A stretch of DNA of 10,861 bases from contig QZJA01000029.1 in the NCBI GenBank assembly GCA_003599205.1, forward strand, positions 1-10,861, written 5' to 3'. The DNA comes from Candidatus Parcubacteria bacterium. Lineage in GTDB: Bacteria; Patescibacteriota; Patescibacteriia; UBA1558; GWA2-36-10. Under the pieces are notes generated by a model. It saw only the letters and a list, made by a program, of their open reading frames with translations. It had not been told where the DNA came from and did no database searches. The position numbers were made by a program, and so were the translations under genes. Shown here in pieces: positions 5,172-10,861 of the stretch (position 1 is the stretch's first letter; each line of letters starts with the position of its first letter).

Positions 5172-7967
5172 CTATTCCTTATTTTCCAATCCGTTCTGCA
5201 CAGCTTTCTCATCATACAAAGGTATGACAAATTTGAATCTTGAGCCCTTACCTGGACCATCGCTTTCAGCCCAAACTTCACCACCGTGCTCTTTGATGAT
5301 TTTTTGGGCAATAAATAAGCCCAAGCCAGAACCGCCGGTGTGTATCTGAGCCACGCCAGAGCCTCGGACAAATTTTCTAAACAAAGATTTGACCTCATCC
5401 TCTTTGATACCAATGCCAGTATCCTCCACCATAAAGGTAAGATTTTTCTTATCAAAATCCAGAGAAACATCAACCGAGCCTTGAGGAGTATATTTGATGG
5501 AGTTGTCTATCAAGTTGAGTATTACTTCCCTCAATTTGTCGGCATCAGCCAAAATCTGAGGAACTTTTTTCTTAGACTCTTTGAAAGTCAGTTTAAGCTC
5601 TTTTTTGGTAGCTTCATTTTTGAGCTCCTCAATCACGCTGGTGATAAGCTCGGTAATTTGCAATGGTTTCTTTTCTAGTTTTAAACGACCAGATTCAATG
5701 CGGGAAACATTTAAAAATACATTGATCAATCGAGCTAGACGAGAGGCGCTCTCAAATAAATCTCTGACAATCTTGTTGATCGGATCTGGTATCTTGCCAA
5801 AATCACCCTCCATAATCATAGAAAGATAGCCCTTGATAGCTGATATCGGGGTTCTCAGCTGATGGGAAGCAATGGACAAAAATTCACTCTTAGCTTTGTC
5901 TAGCTCACGCAGACGCATATTGGCGTCTTGGAGTTCCTGATTGGCTTGCTGTAAAGTATTATAAAGTTTAAGGTTGCGAGATGTGATGCCGACTTGATTA
6001 GTCAAAGCAGTCATGGTCTCTAGGTCCATGGAAGAAATCTTATCGCGCTTGACTGACAACAAAAAATGGATAATACCAATAATTCTAGCTTCAGAAAATA
6101 TCGGCACGCCTACGACAGTCTGTACTCCTAACCGATCTTGTACCTGATCAATAATTTTTCTGTCAACTGGCGGAGATAAGAAATCTGACATCCTGTCGGA
6201 AAAATTTATTTTGCCCGATAGGACGGTCTTGGCACCAAGATTGTAATCACTAGTCAAGACAGTCTCATATTTGCGAGGATCTTGAGGCAATAAAGCTAAG
6301 GCTTTCTTGGACTCAGTAGTATTGGTGATAGCACCCACTCTAAGCACTTGCTTGTCATGATCAATAAAACTCAAAATACCACCAACATAACTCAGCTCTC
6401 GAGCAATACTATCGGCTATCATCTGATTGACCTGCTTGAGATCCAAAGTTCTATTGATCAAATTGGTAACCGCCTGTATAGTGGCCAAAAATTTGTTACG
6501 CTCTTCCAGACCAACATTGGCCTCTTTGAGACTCTTGGTACGCTCCTCTACTTTAGCCTGCAATTCTCGGTTGAACTCCTCGACTTCCTCATAGAGTTTG
6601 GACTTTTCTATGGCTGTAGCAATCTGTGGGGAAAAAACATTGAAAAAATTAATATCATTTTGATCATAGAGATCGCCGGACTGCTTGGCACTGAAAATAA
6701 AAATTGCGTTGAGCTTAGCCTGTTCTATAATCGGCACTATCATCTCTACCTGGAGAGTTTCCGCCTCGTTGATAAACTTTTTGATTTGATCTTGATTGTC
6801 GCTATCACCCGAATCACTTAGATTCCTGATAAGCTCCTCTATCACCACCATCTTTTCCCCCTGGTTGAGATAGGAAATAAAATCTTGGCTAACAGTAAAA
6901 ACACTTTTGTGCGGGTTGGAGCTGGCTATCATGTGAAAATCACCGTTGCTGGTAGCCAAAACTGATACTTCTTTTATTTTTAGCCTATCTGCCAAAAATA
7001 TAGCTGTTTCACGAAGTAGTTTTTCCAGATCAATTTCTTTGGCTAGAACACTACTAGCTTCCTGAAGAACCTGTTGATAATCTACTTTATCCTTGTAGAA
7101 AATTTTGTCAGTGATTTTAGCCCATACCTGTTTAATAGGCTCCAAAAACACAACTACTATGAATGAATTGATTACATAAGTAATAATTTTACTGGTTCTG
7201 GTATTACCACCTATCATCTCACCCACCACCAAAACTGATAAAGCAAAAAAGGCTGCTACGGCACCCACTAAAACACCATATAGAATACTACGAGTAAGTA
7301 TCAATCTAATATTCATTAGACGATATTTTATAATGGCATATGTGATAGATATCGTATACAGACCGACTAGATAATTTCCTATTGGATATATTTGAGAAAA
7401 TTGTGGCAAAAAATTAAATATTCCTCCACCAAAACCAATAAAAGCACAATACAAAACATATTTTATCTGTTGTCTTTTTATACCAGAAAATTTTTTCTGG
7501 TACTTAATTAATAATGATACAGATACAGTAGCTAAAGCTAAAAAAAATAAAGGGAAAATTATATAGAATGGACCTGGATCAATCCAATATTTAAAATTAA
7601 AAACTGGGATTAATCCTTTCTTAAAATAAGATGTTAGACTAAAAATAGCTAATAAAAAAGAAAGAATATAAAAAAATTTTATGGCCAAACCAAAAGATTT
7701 TCTTTCAAGTAATAAAAAAACAAAATGAAGAAATAATACTGGCAAAAATATAGCTGATATATCTAAAACAACTTGAGATAAATAAGCATATTTAAAATTA
7801 TTAAAAAAAGTTACACCAAATAAACCAAAACTCCATAATGCAACACATAGGCTTGTAAGTGCCCATAATCTATTAAGTTTCAAATTTCTCCTTCTAGTAA
7901 TTACAAACAAGGATAATAAAAGGCTCAAAACCCCCGTTAGCATACTAGAGAAAGCAAAAGCATTCAT
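5172..7967 (-). CDS. 7TM-GAF-GAF sensor histidine kinase
   Basis: A 931-residue membrane sensor kinase. Residues 1-225 hold about seven hydrophobic helices (7TM histidine-kinase N-terminal type), with more hydrophobic segments to about 280. GAF-like domain 1 spans about 300-455. A coiled coil (about 455-495) includes ELQAKVEERTKSLKEAN. GAF-like domain 2 spans about 495-665, then a second coiled coil to about 695. The HisKA H-box is SEFLSIASHQLRTPISAIKG with phospho-acceptor His702. The catalytic ATPase domain has the N-box NLIDNSIKY (about 815-825), the G1 box DTGIGI and the G2 box GGSGLGLF (about 879). All kinase motifs are intact. No receiver domain or response regulator is present in the window, so its partner is elsewhere. 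It lies 9 nt downstream of the HAD gene and last in the lipid-type operon, so it may sense the membrane or lipid state; that link is inferred from position only. ATG 7967 has a weak SD. Start-proximal sequence is AT-rich, the rest less so. Confidence 0.93.
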   Translation of the reverse strand: MNAFAFSSMLTGVLSLLLSLFVITRRRNLKLNRLWALTSLCVALWSFGLFGVTFFNNFKYAYLSQVVLDISAIFLPVLFLHFVFLLLERKSFGLAIKFFYILSFLLAIFSLTSYFKKGLIPVFNFKYWIDPGPFYIIFPLFFLALATVSVSLLIKYQKKFSGIKRQQIKYVLYCAFIGFGGGIFNFLPQFSQIYPIGNYLVGLYTISITYAIIKYRLMNIRLILTRSILYGVLVGAVAAFFALSVLVVGEMIGGNTRTSKIITYVINSFIVVVFLEPIKQVWAKITDKIFYKDKVDYQQVLQEASSVLAKEIDLEKLLRETAIFLADRLKIKEVSVLATSNGDFHMIASSNPHKSVFTVSQDFISYLNQGEKMVVIEELIRNLSDSGDSDNQDQIKKFINEAETLQVEMIVPIIEQAKLNAIFIFSAKQSGDLYDQNDINFFNVFSPQIATAIEKSKLYEEVEEFNRELQAKVEERTKSLKEANVGLEERNKFLATIQAVTNLINRTLDLKQVNQMIADSIARELSYVGGILSFIDHDKQVLRVGAITNTTESKKALALLPQDPRKYETVLTSDYNLGAKTVLSGKINFSDRMSDFLSPPVDRKIIDQVQDRLGVQTVVGVPIFSEARIIGIIHFLLSVKRDKISSMDLETMTALTNQVGITSRNLKLYNTLQQANQELQDANMRLRELDKAKSEFLSIASHQLRTPISAIKGYLSMIMEGDFGKIPDPINKIVRDLFESASRLARLINVFLNVSRIESGRLKLEKKPLQITELITSVIEELKNEATKKELKLTFKESKKKVPQILADADKLREVILNLIDNSIKYTPQGSVDVSLDFDKKNLTFMVEDTGIGIKEDEVKSLFRKFVRGSGVAQIHTGGSGLGLFIAQKIIKEHGGEVWAESDGPGKGSRFKFVIPLYDEKAVQNGLENKE

Positions 7968-7976
7968 AACTTGTAT

Positions 7977-8654
7977 TTATTTTTTATAATTTAGTATCTT
8001 CCAATTATTTTTTACCGCAATATTATGTAATTTATTATCAGGATTTACCACTACTGGATAATCTACATAATTAAGTAATTCATAATCTGAGTGATGATCA
8101 GAATAAAAATATGTTTTTATGTTGATTAATTCATCCATATAATTACTAATATACTTTTTTACCTCATACAATTTCCTATCACCATATACAGCAAAACCAT
8201 CTATATTGCCCGTTAATTTATCACCAATATTTTCTAACTTAGTAGCAATTAAATCATCAGCTCCAACATATTTCCTAATTAAATCAACTATGGGATACAA
8301 ACTAGTGGACACCAAGATTATTTGGCGATTATTTTCTATATGATTTTTAATTTCATATTTCGCCGAATCAAATATTAAATCCTTATTATCATTAAAAAAA
8401 TTCTCTACTATAACAAGAAAATCAACATACTTTAACCCCTTTAAAAACCTTAGATAAAATTTTATGCCTATATCAATATTTTTTACGAAATTTAATTTAT
8501 AAAAAATGAACCAAATATAACTAAAAATTAAATCAATAAATTTTATATATTTATTTTTGTACAAATATTTAATAAAACACTTTTGTGTGTAACCATTAAA
8601 TATGGTATTATCTACATCAAAAAAAACTAAATCTTTTTTTTTATTAGTAAGCAT
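7977..8654 (-). CDS. HAD-IB (SerB-like) phosphatase, probably of lipid or polar headgroup
   Basis: A 225-residue HAD-superfamily hydrolase of the subfamily IB type. Motif I is FFDVDNT with nucleophile D13 and general acid D15. Motif II is ILVSTS (S116). The motif III lysine is K161 in YGDRKLYE, and motif IV is YSDHHSDYELL (D186, D190). The tail VVVNPDNKLHNIAVKNNWKIL is typical of this subfamily (TIGR01490-like). The cap between motifs I and II is helical and unusually hydrophobic (about residues 38-60), which could hold it near the membrane. It overlaps the acyltransferase gene by 11 nt and has a GGAGG 3 nt before its ATG, inside that gene. HAD-IB and PlsC domains are adjacent or fused in other bacteria, which supports a joint role in glycerolipid metabolism. 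The substrate, such as a lysophosphatidate-type phosphomonoester or phosphoserine, cannot be told from sequence. Confidence 0.82.
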   Translation of the reverse strand: MLTNKKKDLVFFDVDNTIFNGYTQKCFIKYLYKNKYIKFIDLIFSYIWFIFYKLNFVKNIDIGIKFYLRFLKGLKYVDFLVIVENFFNDNKDLIFDSAKYEIKNHIENNRQIILVSTSLYPIVDLIRKYVGADDLIATKLENIGDKLTGNIDGFAVYGDRKLYEVKKYISNYMDELINIKTYFYSDHHSDYELLNYVDYPVVVNPDNKLHNIAVKNNWKILNYKK

Positions 8655-9243
8655 AAACCTCCGCAGATAATTCGGCTATCCTTTGCATTAATTTTTTCGT
8701 CTCATAATCATAATCCTCCGAAACAACTATTATCATATCGCCTATATTTACATTACATTTCACAAACTTGGGAAATTTCTTATGTGGTGGTAGAGCTTCA
8801 AAAGTATTTGTTAAACCAATCGGTAAAATAGGAATTTTATATCTATAAGCAAATTTTACTACGCCATTATATCCTTTATTAAGTTTACCATCTCTAGATC
8901 TAGTACCTTCTGGGAAAATACCAAGTATACCACCACTTGCAAATAATCTATCGACCTCCTTATAAACATCAGACTTATCTTTAGATTTTCTATCTACTTT
9001 TATCTGCCCAGTTAATCTAACTAGGGGAATCCATAATTTTTTTTCAAAAAATACTTCTGCTGCTAAAAAATGTAATCTTCTCTTAATTACCACTGATAAT
9101 AAAAAAAAATCTAAATAACTTTTATGATTAGCAGCAATTATAAAAGATCCTTTATTAGGTATATTTTCTTTCCCCGATATTTTTCCTAACCATAATAATT
9201 TTATGATTGGAGACAAAATAAATTTTAAAACATTGTAAAACAT
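8644..9243 (-). CDS. plsC: PlsC-type 1-acylglycerol-3-phosphate acyltransferase
   Basis: A 199-residue acyltransferase of the PlsC/LPLAT family that transfers an acyl group to lysophosphatidate or a similar acceptor at the inner membrane face. Motif I is NHKSYLD (H40 and D45, the HX4D catalytic pair). Motif III is FPEGTRS (110-116), the phosphate-binding signature, and motif IV is LPIG (140-143). A hydrophobic N-terminus (about 5-19) would associate with the membrane. Length is normal to slightly short. The start is taken at ATG 9243; a TTG one codon upstream (9246) is less likely. It follows the ligase gene by 10 nt, overlaps the HAD gene by 11 nt, and is clearly co-transcribed with both. 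Acyl donor and acceptor are not defined by sequence. Its neighbour could supply acyl-CoA or acyl-AMP-derived thioester. Confidence 0.9.
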   Translation of the reverse strand: MFYNVLKFILSPIIKLLWLGKISGKENIPNKGSFIIAANHKSYLDFFLLSVVIKRRLHFLAAEVFFEKKLWIPLVRLTGQIKVDRKSKDKSDVYKEVDRLFASGGILGIFPEGTRSRDGKLNKGYNGVVKFAYRYKIPILPIGLTNTFEALPPHKKFPKFVKCNVNIGDMIIVVSEDYDYETKKLMQRIAELSAEVYAY

Positions 9244-9253
9244 CAAAATAATA

Positions 9254-10861
9254 CTATCTTAAATCATACTTACTTAATATCTTGTACCTCTTTAATTTCA
9301 AAGTTGGGGTCAAAAAACCATTTTCTTGACTAAACTCCTCTTCCAAAAGTTTGAAATCACCAATCTGCTCTATCTTGGCGAAATTCTTGAGCCGACCATC
9401 TATTTTGTCCCGATAAAAATTCAGTATTCTTTCATCCGACAAATCATATTTTATACCGTGTTTCTCACACCAAGCTTTCAGCTGTTCAAAATTTGGCACT
9501 ACCAAAGCTGAAAGATTTTTTTGTTTGTCACCATAGATCATACTCTGGCTGATATAGCGACTTTCATTGAGGACATTCTCAATACCTTCAGGAAAAATAT
9601 TTTTGCCAGTAGATAATACTATAATATCTTTGGCTCGACCAACTATAGTCAAAAATCCCTCTCTATCCATAAAGCCTAGATCACCAGTATGTAGCCATGC
9701 ATCTTTGTCAATAATCTCGTTGGTCAAATCTTGATTTTTGTAGTAGCCAAGCATGACATTTTCTCCCCTGACCAAAATTTCTTTGTTTTCTGCTACTTTG
9801 ACTTCGTTGCAATCAAGTGCCTGGCCAACTGTGCCAAAACGAAAATCATTTATCTGGTTGACACAGATTATTGGCGAAGCCTCGGTCATGCCGTAACCTT
9901 CAATGACTTTTATCCCCAAATTATCAAAAAACTTAATTACTTTCAAATCCAGCGAAGCTCCCCCGGAAATAGCTAACCTGAGCTGTCCACCAAAAATATT
10001 TCTTATTTTTTTAAGTACTACTATATCCAAAAATTTCCACTCCAGCCAACGATGCCATTTTAATTCTTTTTTCCTCTTGGCAACTGCCAACTGTAGGCCT
10101 TTGAAAAACATTTGCTTCTTGAAATGGCTGCCAGATTCTACTTTGTCAAAAATACTGCCATAAATTTTTTCAAAAATACGAGGCACACTATTTAAAATTG
10201 TCGGCTGAGCTAGCTTGATGTCAGCAACCAAAGTCTTGGCGCTCTGAGCAAAAAATATACTAGACCCAGTAAAAATAGCCGCATAGTATCCGGCTGTGCG
10301 CTCAAAAGCGTGAGACAAAGGCAAAAAAGAAAAAAATCTATCCTGAGGAAATATATCAATACTGCGCTTAGCTGACTCCACATCAGCTACCAAATTTTTG
10401 TGGCTGAGCATCACTCCCTTGGGATCACCCGTTGTACCTGAAGTATAGATAATGGTGTGCAGACTATGCTCAGAAATATCTACCTCCACTTCTTCACCCG
10501 AAAAATCCTCTGCAAATTTTGGCCAAGGTTCAACTCTCTTGTCGGTCAAATCACTACTATCACCCCAAACTACAATAGTTTCCAAATTCAAATTTTTTAT
10601 AATCTCACTGTGCTTATCAAAGTACTCTCTGGCAATCAGCAAATATCTCGCTTCTGAATGCTCAATTACTTTTTTGACATAATCAGAATTAAAAGTCGTA
10701 TGAATTGGTACTATCACTAAGCCGATAGTGGCTGCCATGAGATCAGCTACTATCCACTCTGGCGAATTGTCAAACAAAACAGCTAACCTTTGCCCTCTTT
10801 GCCATTTGTTTTGTAAAGCAAAATGAGTCAACTGCAAACGATAATTATCCAACTCCTGATA
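9254..10861 (-). CDS. Long-chain fatty acid CoA ligase (AMP-forming), 5' end off the window
   Basis: The frame is open to the right edge, and the codons there read YQELDNYRLQL, the normal internal start of the first adenylation segment. The N-terminus, about 40-60 residues, therefore lies outside. Of the 535 visible residues (numbered from the edge) the key motifs are: YTSGTTGDPKGV (139-150, AMP/P-loop), LPLSHAFER (180-188), the A5 motif GYGMTEASP (322-330), TGDLG (392-396), GRAKDIIVLSTGKNIFPEGIE (408-428), and a C-terminal TLKLKRYKI with the candidate catalytic lysine. Spacing matches FadD15/ACSL-like long-chain acyl-CoA synthetases. It activates fatty acids to acyl-AMP and then acyl-CoA. 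It is first in the visible run with plsC, a HAD phosphatase and a sensor kinase, consistent with feeding acyl groups into phospholipid assembly. The acceptor could be CoA or a carrier protein. Composition is moderately AT-rich. Confidence 0.93.
   Translation of the reverse strand, partial: YQELDNYRLQLTHFALQNKWQRGQRLAVLFDNSPEWIVADLMAATIGLVIVPIHTTFNSDYVKKVIEHSEARYLLIAREYFDKHSEIIKNLNLETIVVWGDSSDLTDKRVEPWPKFAEDFSGEEVEVDISEHSLHTIIYTSGTTGDPKGVMLSHKNLVADVESAKRSIDIFPQDRFFSFLPLSHAFERTAGYYAAIFTGSSIFFAQSAKTLVADIKLAQPTILNSVPRIFEKIYGSIFDKVESGSHFKKQMFFKGLQLAVAKRKKELKWHRWLEWKFLDIVVLKKIRNIFGGQLRLAISGGASLDLKVIKFFDNLGIKVIEGYGMTEASPIICVNQINDFRFGTVGQALDCNEVKVAENKEILVRGENVMLGYYKNQDLTNEIIDKDAWLHTGDLGFMDREGFLTIVGRAKDIIVLSTGKNIFPEGIENVLNESRYISQSMIYGDKQKNLSALVVPNFEQLKAWCEKHGIKYDLSDERILNFYRDKIDGRLKNFAKIEQIGDFKLLEEEFSQENGFLTPTLKLKRYKILSKYDLR

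Noticed and set aside
5131..6821. Several plus-strand open frames of 70-160 codons inside the kinase gene
   Set aside because: They are antisense shadows of a gene with intact kinase motifs and have no start signals or recognisable domains.
9326..10682. Plus-strand open frames within the acyl-CoA ligase gene
   Set aside because: Antisense shadows; the minus-strand frame carries all adenylation motifs.
10852..10852. TTG at 10852 as the start of the acyl-CoA ligase
   Set aside because: The frame stays open to the edge with family-like residues (YQEL), so the true start is outside the window.

Overview
The window is an AT-rich bacterial segment with short intergenic gaps, small secreted proteins of unknown function, an RHS-core protein and a 7TM-GAF-GAF histidine kinase whose H-box region resembles kinases I associate with Candidate Phyla Radiation (Patescibacteria) genomes. 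That assignment is an inference from gene content and style. No rRNA, tRNA, CRISPR array or insertion sequence is visible. All genes except one (428-1321) lie on the minus strand.

Layout from the left: (1) 1-335, the N-terminal part of a secreted proline- and acid-rich protein running off the left edge. (2) 336-427, a divergent gap holding an imperfect 27-bp palindrome. (3) 428-1321, an AT-rich plus-strand gene of unknown function. (4) 1318-2608, a self-contained minus-strand cassette: a consensus sigma70-type promoter, a leader with three GACGGCT boxes, an MvdD-like ATP-grasp peptide ligase, and a 54-codon gene with a near-perfect Shine-Dalgarno sequence. The small protein reads as a graspetide (omega-ester/omega-amide RiPP) precursor, with an N-terminal PFG motif, a mid-leader YCPEQQ element and a C-terminal KHGTST...TEDHD core. 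(5) 2610-4614, a secreted RHS-core/CHAP protein and a membrane-anchored PsbP-like protein, with a strong terminator after the pair. (6) 4607-5137, a heptad-repeat coiled-coil protein with its own consensus promoter and a terminator overlapping its stop codon. (7) 5172-10861, a tightly packed run transcribed right to left: fatty acyl-CoA/AMP-ligase (5' end off the window), PlsC-type acyltransferase, HAD-IB phosphatase, and a 931-aa histidine kinase.

The most interesting element is the graspetide cassette. The ATP-grasp ligase would activate Asp/Glu side chains of the precursor core and join them to Thr/Ser/Lys side chains, giving a macrocyclic peptide. The KHGTS core motif and the arrangement of leader elements resemble the ATP-grasp RiPP family I know from actinobacteria. 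The cassette's higher GC, strong ribosome binding sites and consensus promoter contrast with its AT-rich neighbours, so it looks acquired. No transporter or protease accompanies it here.

The right-hand operon suggests activation of fatty acids, acylation of a lysophospholipid-type acceptor and a phosphatase step, co-transcribed with a membrane sensor kinase. This would fit lipid salvage or remodelling in a cell with limited lipid synthesis, but substrates cannot be read from the sequence.
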